Notes under the pieces: model-generated
What the model was told of the DNA's origin: nothing
Database searches by the model: none
The model's input: the letters and a program-made list of their open reading frames with translations, nothing else
Program-made: the position numbers and the translations under genes
Part shown: positions 27,508-37,455 of the stretch, piece after piece
Layout of the letters: every line of letters begins with the position of its first letter
How positions within the stretch are numbered: the stretch's first letter is position 1
NCBI RefSeq assembly: GCF_000753795.1
Contig: NZ_JPEO01000011.1
Location: 35,881-99,880, forward strand
Direction of reading: 5' to 3'
Length of the DNA: 64,000 nucleotides
From: Shewanella mangrovi
Lineage (GTDB): Bacteria > Pseudomonadota > Gammaproteobacteria > Enterobacterales > Shewanellaceae

Positions 27508-28644
27508 TTAATACTTTTTGAACTCATCAGGAATAGGCTGATTGAGTGGGATTGGGGTGGGTTTACGCCCCCGCCCTTTTTGGTATTGACGCAGTTGGAA
27601 CACGTAAGCGAGTACCTGCGCCACCGCGGTAAATAAGCCTTCAGGGATCTGCTGATCCAACTTGGTCGTGTGATAAATCGCCCGCGCAAGCAACGGCGCA
27701 GAAACAATGGTGATGTTATATTCGCGCGCTATTTCGCGGATTTTAAAGGCAACATCATCAGTACCTTTCGCCACAATATAGGGTGCGGCAGCTTTTTTGG
27801 CATCGTACTTCACCGCCACCGCATAATGCTCAGGGTTCACAACAATCACGTCCGCTTTGGGGACTTCGGCCATCATGCGACGTTGCGCCATTTCGCGTTG
27901 CAGTTGCCGCATGCGTCCTTTCACTTCAGGCTTACCCTCAGTGTCTTTATATTCGTCTTTTACTTCCTGTTTAGTCATACGTAACTGTTTGTTGTGATTC
28001 CAGATTTGATAGGGCACATCAATAATCACAATCAGCAAGGTAGACACACACAACAGAGTAAAGATCCACCATAGCAGATCCATGGCGTGCAACAAGTTGC
28101 CCGGCAAGTGGTCCTGCGACAGATTTAAAATATCGGGGAAATAAAGAGATAAAAGTAAGTAAGCGGCCAGTGCTACGACAGAAAACTTTGCTATGCCTTT
28201 GGTAAGCTCCACTAGCGCCTGCAAACCGAACATACGCTTGAAGCCGCTAAGCGGGTTCATCTTACTGCCTTTAGGCGTAATGGCTTGTGCACTAAAGCTG
28301 ATCCCGCCAACGACTATGTTGCCGATAAAGGACACCAACGCAAGAAAGGCGATAAATCCAAGAATTGGCAAACCAATTTCAGATATCACTGTTCCCCAGA
28401 CATTGAACAAACTGCGAGTATCAAAAATCTGATCTCGTTCAATGGTAAACAAGCTTTTCATCATCGTGGATAAGCCACTAGTCAGACTTGGCCCGGCAAT
28501 CGCAAAGCCAAGTGCCGCCGCAAGTAACACGGCAGACGTCCCCAACTCCCGAGAGCGGGGAACTTGGCCTTTCTCACGGGCTTCTTCTAACCTTCGCGAG
28601 GTGGCTTCTTCGGTTTTTTCCTGACCGTCCTGATTTTCCGCCAT
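27508..28644 (-). CDS. flhB: Flagellar export switch protein FlhB
   Basis: The 378-residue protein has the GQEKTEEATSRRLEEAREKGQVPRSREL start, four membrane helices (about 35-210) and a cytoplasmic domain. The autocleavage site reads NPEH (N270-P271-E272-H273, confirmed in the codons AAC CCT GAG CAT) instead of the usual NPTH. The flanking ADVIVVN and HYAVAVKYD are canonical, and APYIVAKG...PLLARAIYHTT follows. FlhB is part of the export gate and changes substrate class when FliK signals hook completion. Asn and Pro, the chemically key residues, are intact, so cleavage is likely. It overlaps fliR by one base and ends its operon. Confidence 0.96.
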   Translation of the reverse strand: MAENQDGQEKTEEATSRRLEEAREKGQVPRSRELGTSAVLLAAALGFAIAGPSLTSGLSTMMKSLFTIERDQIFDTRSLFNVWGTVISEIGLPILGFIAFLALVSFIGNIVVGGISFSAQAITPKGSKMNPLSGFKRMFGLQALVELTKGIAKFSVVALAAYLLLSLYFPDILNLSQDHLPGNLLHAMDLLWWIFTLLCVSTLLIVIIDVPYQIWNHNKQLRMTKQEVKDEYKDTEGKPEVKGRMRQLQREMAQRRMMAEVPKADVIVVNPEHYAVAVKYDAKKAAAPYIVAKGTDDVAFKIREIAREYNITIVSAPLLARAIYHTTKLDQQIPEGLFTAVAQVLAYVFQLRQYQKGRGRKPTPIPLNQPIPDEFKKY

Positions 28645-29441
28645 TAGGGCACTCCATCAAGATTACATTGCAAGCCAGCAACATCGCACAAGAGTACCTG
28701 CGCGCTCTGCCAAACCTCACCAAAGTGGGCCATGATCTGATCCAAGGTCAACCACAAAATAATTAGACCACCGATCATCGTCACCGGAAAACCAATGGCA
28801 AAAATATTTAATTGCGGCGCGGCTCGCGTCATCACACCAAATGATAAGTTAATCACTAATAACGCGATTATGGATGACAGCGACATCGTTAGCGCCGCAC
28901 CAAACATATACCCAACCCATTCAGCGATTTTTCTATAAGTGCCAATATCGAGACCACTGGTCGAGACTGGAATGGAGTCAAAACTGGCGATTAGCATGCG
29001 CACCATGACCAGATGACCATCAACACTTAAAAAAATCAGCGTGGTCAGTACCAAGAAAAAATTACCCACTACCGGTGTTTGCTGCCCAGAAGAGGGATCC
29101 ACCATAGAGGCAAACCCGAGACTGGTTTGCATACCGATGATCTGTCCAGTTAACACAAAAATTTGCATTAACATCAGCGAAACGAATCCCATCGTCACGC
29201 CAATTAAGACTTGCTGCAGGGTAATAAAAGTCGATTCGACTGAGAGTAAATCCGCTTTTGGCATCGGCGGTAACATAGGCGCAACAGCAACTGTGATGGC
29301 CACCGCCATTAACAGTCGCACTCGGGTTGGGGTTGTGGTGGCACCAAAAATTGCCATCACCATCAACATACTGGAGATACGAAATAACGGCCACGCATAC
29401 GCCGCTATGGTCTGTTGCAAAGTCGCAAACAGAAAGTCCAT
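28644..29441 (-). CDS. fliR: Flagellar export gate protein FliR
   Basis: This 265-residue protein has about six hydrophobic segments. Family features include PLFRISSMLMVMAIFGATTTPTRVRLLMA near the N terminus and FVLTGQIIGMQTSLGFASMVDPSSGQQTP in the middle. With FliP and FliQ it builds the helical FliP5Q4R1 export channel. It follows fliQ by one base and overlaps flhB by one base, in the standard fliPQR-flhB order. The ORF and length are normal. Confidence 0.95.
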   Translation of the reverse strand: MDFLFATLQQTIAAYAWPLFRISSMLMVMAIFGATTTPTRVRLLMAVAITVAVAPMLPPMPKADLLSVESTFITLQQVLIGVTMGFVSLMLMQIFVLTGQIIGMQTSLGFASMVDPSSGQQTPVVGNFFLVLTTLIFLSVDGHLVMVRMLIASFDSIPVSTSGLDIGTYRKIAEWVGYMFGAALTMSLSSIIALLVINLSFGVMTRAAPQLNIFAIGFPVTMIGGLIILWLTLDQIMAHFGEVWQSAQVLLCDVAGLQCNLDGVP

Positions 29442-29442
29442 G

Positions 29443-29712
29443 CTAACCCACCACTTGCGGGATCCGCTGCACCATCTCCATAAAGAAGTCCATCAGCGTC
29501 TGCACCAACCAATGGCCGATGAACATCAACGCCAATAACGTGGTCAGCAAGCGTGGTAAAAAGCTCAAGGTTTGTTCGTTAATTGAGGTCGCCGCCTGAA
29601 AGACTGACACAATAAGGCCCACCACTAGGCTTGGCACAACCACGGCAGACACTATGATGACAATAATCGATAATGCTTCGCGTAACACATCAACAAAGGC
29701 TTCAGGTGACAT
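29443..29712 (-). CDS. fliQ: Flagellar export gate protein FliQ
   Basis: The 89-residue protein consists of two hydrophobic helices with the family signature ALSIIVIIVSAVVVPSLVVGLIVSVFQAATSINEQTLSF-type core; the middle AATSINEQTLSFLPRLL is diagnostic. It contributes four copies to the FliPQR channel. It lies 8 bp downstream of fliP and 1 bp upstream of fliR. Size is normal. Confidence 0.95.
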   Translation of the reverse strand: MSPEAFVDVLREALSIIVIIVSAVVVPSLVVGLIVSVFQAATSINEQTLSFLPRLLTTLLALMFIGHWLVQTLMDFFMEMVQRIPQVVG

Positions 29713-29720
29713 ACGTCCTC

Positions 29721-30467
29721 CTAATTCCCGAAACTGCCAGCAAGAGTTCCCATCACCAGCGTCCAGCCGTCTACCAATACAAACAGCATGATCTTAAATG
29801 GCAATGAGACAATCATAGGCGATAACATCATCATCCCCATCGCCATCAAAATACTGGCGACCACTAGGTCAATCACCAAAAACGGAATAAACAACATAAA
29901 CCCAATTTGAAACGCGGTTTTAAGTTCGCTGGTGATAAATGAAGGGATCACCACCGTCATTGGTGTTTCTTCTGGCGTTTTGATATCGGTATAACCCGCA
30001 ATCTCAATAAAGGAATTAAGATCAGTATTACGGGTCTGTGACAACATAAAGGCTTTAAGCGGCTTTTGCGCAGTATCGTAGGCTTGCTGCAGCGTCATAC
30101 TTTCATTCATATAAGGCTGCACCGCATTATCATAAATATTCTCGAACACGGGATGCATAATGAAGAAGGTCATAAACAGGCTGATACCGATAAGCACCTG
30201 ATTTGATGGGGTTTGCTGCAAACCGATGGCCTGCCGCAAAATTGACAGTACTACGATTATGCGGGTAAACGAGGTGAGCATGATGAGCATCGCAGGCAAG
30301 AAGCTCAGCGCCGTCATCAACAGCAGGATCTGCATGGTAACCGAATACTCGGTATTGCCATTGGCTCCTGTGGTGACCGTTACCGCGGGAAAAAGCCCAT
30401 CCTGTGCCCAAGCCAGTTCTGGCAGACTCCCCCCCAATAGCAACAATAGTACCGTCACATATCTCAT
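29721..30467 (-). CDS. fliP: Flagellar export gate protein FliP
   Basis: The 248-residue protein has a cleavable signal peptide ([21 protein letters not shown]) and four hydrophobic segments, with [24 protein letters not shown], the [18 protein letters not shown] motif, and a C-terminal [19 protein letters not shown]. It forms the five-fold FliP ring of the export channel. It overlaps fliO by 4 bp. Confidence 0.96.
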   Translation of the reverse strand: MRYVTVLLLLLGGSLPELAWAQDGLFPAVTVTTGANGNTEYSVTMQILLLMTALSFLPAMLIMLTSFTRIIVVLSILRQAIGLQQTPSNQVLIGISLFMTFFIMHPVFENIYDNAVQPYMNESMTLQQAYDTAQKPLKAFMLSQTRNTDLNSFIEIAGYTDIKTPEETPMTVVIPSFITSELKTAFQIGFMLFIPFLVIDLVVASILMAMGMMMLSPMIVSLPFKIMLFVLVDGWTLVMGTLAGSFGN

Positions 30468-30844
30468 TGTTGACTTGCCCTCACCTGCTTCAAACGTTGC
30501 GAAAATGAGGTCGTCTCAATATTGACCGGTGAATCATACTTATCCAGCAGCGAAATCTGCTGAGAGGTCACACCTAACAGATACTGCTGGCCATCTAATT
30601 CCACCAGCACAACGCGCTCCTTCGGCCCTAAAGCAGACTGCGCTTTGACTTTAATCGCGGCACTATTACCAGTGGCTAAGTTGAGTCGTTTGACGATAAA
30701 GGCAAGTACAAAAATTAGCAGTAATACAACTAATAGCCCGCCAAACATTCCCGCAATAGAGGTATAGTCAACGCCGCTGTGATTCACTGTGGTACTTGCT
30801 GTGGGCGCTAATGTCGTGGCCTCAGCCAACAATAAAGTCATCAT
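30464..30844 (-). CDS. fliO: FliO, assembly factor of the flagellar export gate
   Basis: The 126-residue protein has a short periplasmic N terminus, one membrane helix (about 32-54) and a small cytoplasmic domain with [22 protein letters not shown], the FliO hallmark. FliO helps assemble and stabilise the FliP ring. It is 4 bp after fliN and overlaps fliP. An ATG-ATG pair leaves the start uncertain by one codon. Confidence 0.92.
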   Translation of the reverse strand: MMTLLLAEATTLAPTASTTVNHSGVDYTSIAGMFGGLLVVLLLIFVLAFIVKRLNLATGNSAAIKVKAQSALGPKERVVLVELDGQQYLLGVTSQQISLLDKYDSPVNIETTSFSQRLKQVRASQQ

Positions 30845-30848
30845 TATA

Positions 30849-31232
30849 TTATTTGAGTTTCTTAATACGTTCAGTCTGACTGATAACGTCAGTCAAACGG
30901 ATACCAAACTTATCGTTAACCACCACCACTTCGCCATGCGCAATCAAGGTGCCATTCACCATCACGTCCAGCGGTTCGCCCGCAACGCGATCTAACTCTA
31001 CGACAGAACCTTGGTTTAACTGCAGCAGGTTACGAATACTGATAAAACTGCGGCCGACTTCCATCGAAATGGTGACCGGAATATCTAAGATAGTGTCAAG
31101 CTTGGCTGATTCTTCGTCAGTCATCTTTTTCGACTTTTCACCGTTGAACTCTTCCAGATCAACCGCTTTTGCCTCTTCTTCAGCTTGCTCGGCCATTGCT
31201 GCGGCCCAATCATCCATCTCTTCAGTGCTCAT
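30849..31232 (-). CDS. fliN: Flagellar motor switch protein FliN
   Basis: The 127-residue protein has an acidic N-terminal extension (about 1-45) and a C-terminal SpoA domain: LDTILDIPVTISMEVGRSFISIRNLL, then VVELDRVAGEPLDVMVNGTLIAHGEVVVVNDKFGIRLTDV. FliN forms the lower C ring, binds FliH and CheY-P and helps set direction switching. It is 11 bp downstream of fliM. Confidence 0.97.
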   Translation of the reverse strand: MSTEEMDDWAAAMAEQAEEEAKAVDLEEFNGEKSKKMTDEESAKLDTILDIPVTISMEVGRSFISIRNLLQLNQGSVVELDRVAGEPLDVMVNGTLIAHGEVVVVNDKFGIRLTDVISQTERIKKLK

Positions 31233-31243
31233 ACTAATAAACC

Positions 31244-32272
31244 TTATATTTCAGAGATATCTTTGGCTTTATTCTTACGCGTAACTAATTGAAGTTCGCT
31301 CTTAACTGTTTCAGGTCGAGGAATTTTCGCTGAAATCTGCAATGCTAAATTGTCTTTAACTCGGCCTAATTTACAGCGATATGAAGGTAAGTCTTCAATT
31401 TTCATCACCAGATGTTCAGGCATTTCCACCGGAATAATATCGCCGGCTTTGAGCTCCATGACATCACGTAAACTCATCTGTTTTTCAACCAATTTAGCAT
31501 CTAAACTGACAGCAACATCCATGATCTCATCTTGCAATGCCTGCGACCAACGCATGTCAGTATCTTGCTTGTCACTCTGTACGCCCGCATCCAATAGTTC
31601 ACGGATAGGTTCAATCATCGAGTACGGCATGGTGATGTGGAAATCACCACCACCACCATCGACTTCAATATGAAATGAACTCACCACCACCACTTCTGTA
31701 GGACTGACGATGTTGGCCATTGCCGGGTTAACTTCTGAGTCGAGATAATCGAACTCAACATCCATCACCGGTGCCCACGCATCTTTGTAATCTTCAAAAA
31801 TAATCTTCAATAATAACTGAATGATGCGACGTTCAGTGGGGGTAAACTCACGTCCTTCGATTTTGGCATGAAAACGTCCATCACCACCAAAAAAGTTGTC
31901 TACCAAAATAAATACTAAACGGGCTTCCATGGTGATCAATGCTGTGCCTTTTAGCGGACTAAAGCGCACCATGTTCAAACTGGTTGGCACAAACAGCGTG
32001 TGTACGTACTCACCAAATTTCAGCATCTGCACACCGTTCACAGAAACCTCTGCTGAGCGGCGCATCATGTTGAACATGCTAATACGTAAATGACGTGCAA
32101 ATCGCTCGTTGACGATTTCCAAGGTTGGCATACGGCCACGAACAATACGATCTTGCGAAGAAAAGTCGTATGACTGCGCTATCTGCCCGCCCGCATCAAT
32201 CTCTTCTTCTTCAACATCATCCACGCCGTGGAGCAGCGCATCAATTTCGTCTTGGCTTAATATATCGCTCAC
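31244..32272 (-). CDS. fliM: Flagellar motor switch protein FliM
   Basis: The 342-residue protein starts with the CheY-P-binding motif LSQDEIDALL (residues 4-13), followed by a linker, the middle domain (about 50-230, including GRMPTLEIVNERFARHL and FFGGDGRFH) and a C-terminal SpoA domain (about 250-325). It transmits the CheY-P signal to FliG. It sits between fliL and fliN in the standard order. Confidence 0.97.
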   Translation of the reverse strand: MSDILSQDEIDALLHGVDDVEEEEIDAGGQIAQSYDFSSQDRIVRGRMPTLEIVNERFARHLRISMFNMMRRSAEVSVNGVQMLKFGEYVHTLFVPTSLNMVRFSPLKGTALITMEARLVFILVDNFFGGDGRFHAKIEGREFTPTERRIIQLLLKIIFEDYKDAWAPVMDVEFDYLDSEVNPAMANIVSPTEVVVVSSFHIEVDGGGGDFHITMPYSMIEPIRELLDAGVQSDKQDTDMRWSQALQDEIMDVAVSLDAKLVEKQMSLRDVMELKAGDIIPVEMPEHLVMKIEDLPSYRCKLGRVKDNLALQISAKIPRPETVKSELQLVTRKNKAKDISEI

Positions 32273-32308
32273 AATTTCGCCCTAGCATCAAAAGTCAGTC
32301 TGACAGCA

Positions 32309-32830
32309 TCACTGCATGACGAATCCGGTAAACAACACCTTTTCGACCACTTTTCGCCCAGTGATAGGTTGCAGCGTATTTTGCACGTTCAATAACGCGA
32401 CTTGTCGCAACTCATCTTTACCCGCTTGAGTACTTAGCTTTTCTTCGCTGGCACCACTAAAGGTGGTCAACAACGCATCTTCAACTAACGGAATATGTTT
32501 CTTCAAGGTTGTGTCATTTTCTTCGCCACGCACCATGAGTTGCACTTTGATCTCGACTAAACGAGATCTGGCAGTACCCGCAACATTGAACAGAAATGGT
32601 CTCGGCATCGGCACATATTGCGCCTCTTGGCTGGTAGTTGCAGCGTTTGCAGCATCTTCTGCTGTCGCCTGCTCGGCAGCCACTGGCGCATCATCACCAC
32701 CACTTAATAAGAAAAATGCTGCAGCACCACCGCCAATCAAGATCACTACAACAGCAATGATGATAATCAGCATTTTTTTACTCTTACCGTCTTTTTCTGC
32801 CAGCTCTAGCTCTTGCTGTTGCTCTGCCAT
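32309..32830 (-). CDS. fliL: Flagellar basal-body-associated protein FliL
   Basis: The 173-residue protein has a Gln/Lys-rich cytoplasmic start, one membrane helix (about 19-41) and a periplasmic domain (about 72-173; YVPMPRPFLFNV, SRLVEIKVQLMVRGE, IPLVEDALLTTFSG, VLFTGFVMQ). FliL surrounds the stators and supports torque. It lies between fliK and fliM, 52 bp from fliK. Confidence 0.95.
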   Translation of the reverse strand: MAEQQQELELAEKDGKSKKMLIIIIAVVVILIGGGAAAFFLLSGGDDAPVAAEQATAEDAANAATTSQEAQYVPMPRPFLFNVAGTARSRLVEIKVQLMVRGEENDTTLKKHIPLVEDALLTTFSGASEEKLSTQAGKDELRQVALLNVQNTLQPITGRKVVEKVLFTGFVMQ

Positions 32831-32882
32831 TCGCCTACCCTTGCCTGACTCACGAAATCTGAAGTGCTAATAGGTTACCTTC

Positions 32883-34634
32883 TCAAGCGTAATAATCTAT
32901 ACCTGAAGCGTAACTCTCTGAAATATTTAACGGCTGAATTGCTACTTCGGTTGAAGTTTCATCAGAATCTGCCGTTCCGGCACCGTTCCCCGCAAAATAG
33001 CCATCGCCAGTAGCGCCACTTTGTGACTGCTGTCCAGAACCGCCATAAGAGACTTGGCTATCCGCTAAGTTCATTCCTTGTTGCTGCAATAAGTCGCGTA
33101 AACGCGGCATCGCCTGATCGATCAAGTCTTTTGCCTGAGTCTGCGTTACATGAAACTGAACCTGAGTATGATCGCCCCGCACCTGGACTTTTACCGTCAT
33201 TGCGCCCAATTCTGGCGGGTCAAGACGAATTTCAGCATGTTGAATACCGTCTTTCACCATGGTCAGCAGTTGCTGTTTCATCGCTGGCGCAAAACGTTGA
33301 ATCAGCTCTTGTTGTTGCACCTGTTGTTCATTGGTTTGCCGCAACGACATTTGGTATTGCGTCATATTCTGTGACTGAGTCCCTTGATGTTGAGCTTGAT
33401 GCAGTTGCCCCCCCATCAAGCTTGCATCTTTTACCGCCACACTATCAGCACCAGCCAAAGATTTCAGTAATTGCCCGTCTGAATCCTTATCAGCCTTATT
33501 ACTGACGACTGCCGCCACATTGTCAGCGCTTGCCGCTTTTAGTAGTGATGCGATCTTGTCACTAAAATCATTCGCCCCATTAGCTGTATCTGCGGTATTT
33601 TGCGCTTCTGCATCACTCGCAGCAGCGCCGAAAAACTGTGCTAATTGCTGCAAAATAGCCTGTTGTGATTGCTTCGCCGCGGAATTGTTGTTGAGAACCA
33701 AGGCGGCATTATCGGAAGCATTAGCATTGCTGCTCACTTGATTAATCGCATTTGCCGTGGCGGGAGTTCCCACTAGCGCAGCCACGAGCGTTACGGCGAG
33801 TTGCGCGATTTTGTCGTCTTCTTGCGTCTGTGATTCCTCTACATTTGTCGCTGCGGCAGAATCTTTGGCGTCTTCAGCTGTGATCTGAGTATCGGCACTC
33901 GCGCTATTCGCCAACAGCTCATCTGATTTAGCTAAAGAATCACTATCCATAGCCGCACTTTGCGTTGCCTCGCCAGTGTTATTTCCCACTTGTGCTTGCT
34001 GCACTATAGAAGCGAGCAACTGTTGTAGATCTTCAGGCGTAGCATCGTTATCAGACGCAACTGAGTCTTGCTCGCCCCCCTGCGAAATTGTCGCCAACAG
34101 TTGTTGCAGCGACATGCTGGCATTTTCGTCGCCGTCAGTTGCCGAGGTATCGTCCATCTCAGCATTACCAATGAGCATGTTTAACATGCCATGCAGTACG
34201 TCACTCAGTTGTTGCCGCTCATCGTCCGACAACTCAGATAACTGCTGCTTTACTGCGGGAGACAATTTAGTCAAAAACTGCATCATATCAGCGGTCGACA
34301 GTTCATCCTCTGTTGCCGATTCATCCGGCAACTTTTTTCCTAAGGCAATCTGTTGCAGGGTCGAGGCAACCGCATCCGTTGTATCGCTAGCCGGAACATC
34401 ATCTGTCGCAACTGTCTTATTCGATGCTGGCGGCTGGTAAGGTTCGATGTGTTGACGCGGCTTTTGTGGACGCTCAAGCATTCCCTGCGCGCGTTGGTAG
34501 ACGTCGTTAAAGCTAGCGTTTTCTTGAAGATTTTCTGAAGCGTTGCTTTTCCCTGTCATCAACATCTTATCCGTTGATGACACTGTTTGTGCACTGCTGT
34601 TACTGGGCGACATTTGGCTAGCTAACTGCTGCAT
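32883..34634 (-). CDS. fliK: Flagellar hook-length control protein FliK
   Basis: The 583-residue protein has a long, acidic, Gln/Ser/Ala-rich, probably extended ruler region (about 1-440) and a C-terminal Flg_hook domain (about 450-545; QELIQRFAPAMKQQLLTMVKDG, then IRLDPPELGAMTVKVQVRGDHTQVQFHV). FliK measures the hook and signals FlhB to change substrate class. I took the ATG with GGAGG five bases upstream, not the TTG four codons earlier. It is first in the fliK-L-M-N-O-P-Q-R-flhB operon behind a sigma54 promoter. A second FliK-like gene lies at 12212. Confidence 0.94.
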   Translation of the reverse strand: MQQLASQMSPSNSSAQTVSSTDKMLMTGKSNASENLQENASFNDVYQRAQGMLERPQKPRQHIEPYQPPASNKTVATDDVPASDTTDAVASTLQQIALGKKLPDESATEDELSTADMMQFLTKLSPAVKQQLSELSDDERQQLSDVLHGMLNMLIGNAEMDDTSATDGDENASMSLQQLLATISQGGEQDSVASDNDATPEDLQQLLASIVQQAQVGNNTGEATQSAAMDSDSLAKSDELLANSASADTQITAEDAKDSAAATNVEESQTQEDDKIAQLAVTLVAALVGTPATANAINQVSSNANASDNAALVLNNNSAAKQSQQAILQQLAQFFGAAASDAEAQNTADTANGANDFSDKIASLLKAASADNVAAVVSNKADKDSDGQLLKSLAGADSVAVKDASLMGGQLHQAQHQGTQSQNMTQYQMSLRQTNEQQVQQQELIQRFAPAMKQQLLTMVKDGIQHAEIRLDPPELGAMTVKVQVRGDHTQVQFHVTQTQAKDLIDQAMPRLRDLLQQQGMNLADSQVSYGGSGQQSQSGATGDGYFAGNGAGTADSDETSTEVAIQPLNISESYASGIDYYA

Positions 34635-34708
34635 GCGATCCTCCAAGGCCGTATCAAGGTCAATTTAAGGCGATACGGTAGCTGATATTTGGCGTTCTGC
34701 AGAATCTA

Positions 34709-34724
34709 AGCAAATAACAAGCCA
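34709..34724 (-). promoter_or_regulatory. Sigma54 promoter before fliK
   Basis: The minus strand reads TGGCTTGTTATTTGCT, with GG-N10-GC spacing and the TGGC / TTTGC(T) halves. It is 75 bases upstream of the fliK ATG and lies just after fliJ, separating the fliE-J and fliK-flhB units. Confidence 0.83.
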
Positions 34725-34781
34725 ACATATTAACAAGTTAGCGACAGCGCTCGCTGTGTACCGCCGCAATACAGGCCATGG

Positions 34782-35225
34782 CTAATTTAATTTCCGTCGA
34801 AAAAACTGCTGAGCGGCAAATTCATCGGTCATTTTCTGTTCTTGCTTGAGCTGTTTGGCTTCGGCGGCAGCCGCCTTTTTTTCCAGTAGTAATTCGACCG
34901 CCTTACGTTTTTGCTGCTTTTCCATCCAATAGCGTTGTCGATGTAGCTTTTGCTGTTCCGCCTCTTGAACGACTGCATTCTGTTGCTTAATGGCGGTATC
35001 CACTTGCTGAATAAAGCGATGGAACTGTTGATATGCTTCGGCGCGGATCTGCTGCCCCTGCTTGCCTGTCAGTTGTTTCATATAGTCAAGCCGATAGCTA
35101 TGAAGTGCCTGCAGCTGCGCATTACGTTTTTGGCATTCGAGCTGTGCCGCCTTGAGTTTTAGCGCCGCTTGCTCCTCTGCCTCTTGCGCGAGTTTGAGCA
35201 CTGTCAGTAACGGATCTTTCGCCAT
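34782..35225 (-). CDS. fliJ: Flagellar export chaperone FliJ
   Basis: The 147-residue, nearly all-helical, charged protein forms a long antiparallel coiled coil (EAEEQAALKLKAAQLECQKRNAQLQAL to the C terminus), typical of FliJ. It sits in the FliI hexamer like the gamma stalk of F1-ATPase, activates the export gate through FlhA and escorts chaperones. It is 10 bp downstream of fliI and ends the fliE operon. Confidence 0.92.
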   Translation of the reverse strand: MAKDPLLTVLKLAQEAEEQAALKLKAAQLECQKRNAQLQALHSYRLDYMKQLTGKQGQQIRAEAYQQFHRFIQQVDTAIKQQNAVVQEAEQQKLHRQRYWMEKQQKRKAVELLLEKKAAAAEAKQLKQEQKMTDEFAAQQFFRRKLN

Positions 35226-35235
35226 ACGCTAAGCA

Positions 35236-36579
35236 CTACACTTTGCATTGAGCAGCCAGCTGCCCAAGCATTTGTTGACTATCGGTAAAACTCACCGCTT
35301 CATGCATACGCTGCCGTAAAAATGCGTTCATGGCAGGCTGCAAACGAATGGCGTTATCGATACGAGGATCGCTCCCCTGAGAATATGCACCGATTGAAAT
35401 CAGGTCACGGTTTTGCTGGTAGAGCGAATAGACCTGCTTGACCCGGCGCATCGCTTCCAAATGCTCTGCCGGGATCACCATAGGCGCAACCCGGCTAATC
35501 GACGCTTCGATATCAATCGCTGGATAATGTCCTGAATCCGCTAAACTCCGTGACAGCACAATATGACCGTCAAGAATGGCTCTTGAGGCATCAGCGATTG
35601 GATCTTGTTGGTCATCGCCTTCCGTCAGCACCGTATAGAAGGCTGTAATTGAGCCCTGACCATCGCCGCCATTTCCGGCGCGCTCAACCAAACGTGGCAA
35701 GCGAGCAAATACTGATGGCGGATAACCTTTGGTCGCAGGCGGCTCACCCACAGCCAGTGCAATCTCACGTTGCGCCTGCGCATAACGAGTCAAACTATCC
35801 ATCAGCAGCAGTACATCTAAACCTTGGTCGCGAAAGTATTCGGCAATCCGGGTAGAGGTTTCGCAAGCACGTAAGCGCATTAACGGTGAAGTATCCGCTG
35901 GTGCCGCAATGACGACTGAGCGTTTGCGCCCTTCAACACCTAAAATCTCTTCAATGAATTCTTTTACCTCACGACCACGCTCACCCACTAGCCCCACCAC
36001 AATCACATCTGCCGAGGTGCCGCGGGTCATCATGCCGAGGAGCACACTCTTACCAACCCCAGAACCTGCGAATAACCCCATGCGCTGGCCCTTACCTATG
36101 GTCAGCATAGTGTTGATGGCGCGCACGCCGACATCGAGCGGTTCTGAAATGGCACGTCGAGCCAACGGATTAATGGGCTGCGCGTGAGTTGAGGTAGTTT
36201 GATCCGCATTAACAGGTCCTAAACCATCCAGCGGCAAACCGCTGCCATCCAGCACCCGTCCCAGCAGTTGCATACCGACTTTTAAGCCTGCTTGCTGACC
36301 TTTAGGCGTAACGCGCGCACCGGGCACTACCCCTCGCAGTTCTTCAACTGGCATTAGATAAAGTAATTGGTCATCAAAACCCACAACTTCGGCATCGAGC
36401 GAACCTTCGCTGGTTTCAATCTCACATAAGCTTCCGACCGGGGCGCGGCAACCACTTGCTTCCAGCGTGAGTCCCACCACGCGTACGAGTTGGCCACTGG
36501 ACACTGGTCGATATGGCGGAATTTTTTGTTGTAGATTGGAGAGACTATTCAGCAGTTGAGTCTGACGCTGTGTCATCAT
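35236..36579 (-). CDS. fliI: Flagellar export ATPase FliI
   Basis: This 447-residue F1-beta-like ATPase has Walker A AGSGVGKS (about 171-178), [19 protein letters not shown], the Walker B-type [35 protein letters not shown], and [20 protein letters not shown]. It powers or primes unfolding and release of export substrates at the gate with FliH and FliJ. I used the ATG with GGAGG at optimal spacing; its first 35 bases overlap fliH, implying coupling. Confidence 0.97.
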   Translation of the reverse strand: MMTQRQTQLLNSLSNLQQKIPPYRPVSSGQLVRVVGLTLEASGCRAPVGSLCEIETSEGSLDAEVVGFDDQLLYLMPVEELRGVVPGARVTPKGQQAGLKVGMQLLGRVLDGSGLPLDGLGPVNADQTTSTHAQPINPLARRAISEPLDVGVRAINTMLTIGKGQRMGLFAGSGVGKSVLLGMMTRGTSADVIVVGLVGERGREVKEFIEEILGVEGRKRSVVIAAPADTSPLMRLRACETSTRIAEYFRDQGLDVLLLMDSLTRYAQAQREIALAVGEPPATKGYPPSVFARLPRLVERAGNGGDGQGSITAFYTVLTEGDDQQDPIADASRAILDGHIVLSRSLADSGHYPAIDIEASISRVAPMVIPAEHLEAMRRVKQVYSLYQQNRDLISIGAYSQGSDPRIDNAIRLQPAMNAFLRQRMHEAVSFTDSQQMLGQLAAQCKV

Positions 36580-37444
36580 CACTTACCTCCGCGTCGGAGT
36601 CCGGTTCAGCGGATTGCGCATGTTGCTCAATATGTTGTTCGATGTCGGTTTGCAGTTGTTGTTCTGTTTGCTGTAAGCGTTGCTGCTGTTGTTCCACTGT
36701 GGACAACACGGCGGCAAGTCGTTGCTCTAGCTGCATATCTACCTGTGAACGATGACACTCAACAATGCAGCCTCCGGGAGTCAGTCCAGGATCCTTTTGC
36801 AATTGCCAGTGATTTTTCTGCAGTTGCTCTTCACCATAGAGCTGTTCAACTAGGACAAAGTCGTCAGGGTGCAAACGGATATCGACGCGCTGTTCACGCA
36901 TAGGTAAGGCATCTACGCCGGCCCGTAGGGCAGCGAGCAGATGTTCTGGATGTGTCGTCAACTCATGATGCAAGGTCGTTTTCACTAACGTTTGCACCAA
37001 TCCCAGCAAGCTTTGTTCAACCTGATTGTCAACTAAGGCTAACGGGGTTTCAAATTGGGTCAAAAGTGTGTCAAAGCGGGAAACTAATGCCTGAGCCTGT
37101 GCCAATCCTTCCGCAAAACCTTGCTCTTTGCCCTGCTCAAAACCTTCACTATGACCTTGTTCAAGTCCCTGTAGTCGCCCCTCTTCCAGTCCTTTGGCAA
37201 CGCCTTCAGTATGGCCTTGAGCAAAACCTTCCTGTTCTGCTTCTTCGCGGATCTGTTCGATCTCGGCAATGGTCGGTGGCGCAATAGGTTTTGAGGCCGC
37301 AACGGGTTTCGGAGCAGATGTCTTACGGCCAAACACATTGGTCTCGGGAACAACAAGCGACGCCCCGACATCTGGAAGCTCCCATGATGACACGTCTTCT
37401 TGCTCATCATCCGCCATTATTGACGTTTTTTCATGTTCAGCCAT
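36545..37444 (-). CDS. fliH: FliH, regulator/stalk of the flagellar export ATPase
   Basis: The 299-residue protein has an acidic N terminus with the conserved SSWELPDVG (about 19-27; binds FliN/FlhA in relatives), an exceptional GxxxG run with Gly at every fourth residue from 73 to 113, and a C-terminal domain (about 125-250) that binds FliI. An acidic, Gln-rich tail (about 240-299) extends it beyond E. coli FliH (about 235). The 3' end overlaps fliI. FliH holds FliI inactive and docks it to the C ring. Confidence 0.94.
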   Translation of the reverse strand: MAEHEKTSIMADDEQEDVSSWELPDVGASLVVPETNVFGRKTSAPKPVAASKPIAPPTIAEIEQIREEAEQEGFAQGHTEGVAKGLEEGRLQGLEQGHSEGFEQGKEQGFAEGLAQAQALVSRFDTLLTQFETPLALVDNQVEQSLLGLVQTLVKTTLHHELTTHPEHLLAALRAGVDALPMREQRVDIRLHPDDFVLVEQLYGEEQLQKNHWQLQKDPGLTPGGCIVECHRSQVDMQLEQRLAAVLSTVEQQQQRLQQTEQQLQTDIEQHIEQHAQSAEPDSDAEVSDDDTASDSTAE

Positions 37445-37455
37445 GTTACTTCACC

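Noticed and set aside
34741..34757. Terminator between fliJ and fliK
   Set aside because: AGCGA/TCGCT can pair, but the stem is only 5 bp and is not followed by a T-run on the minus strand.
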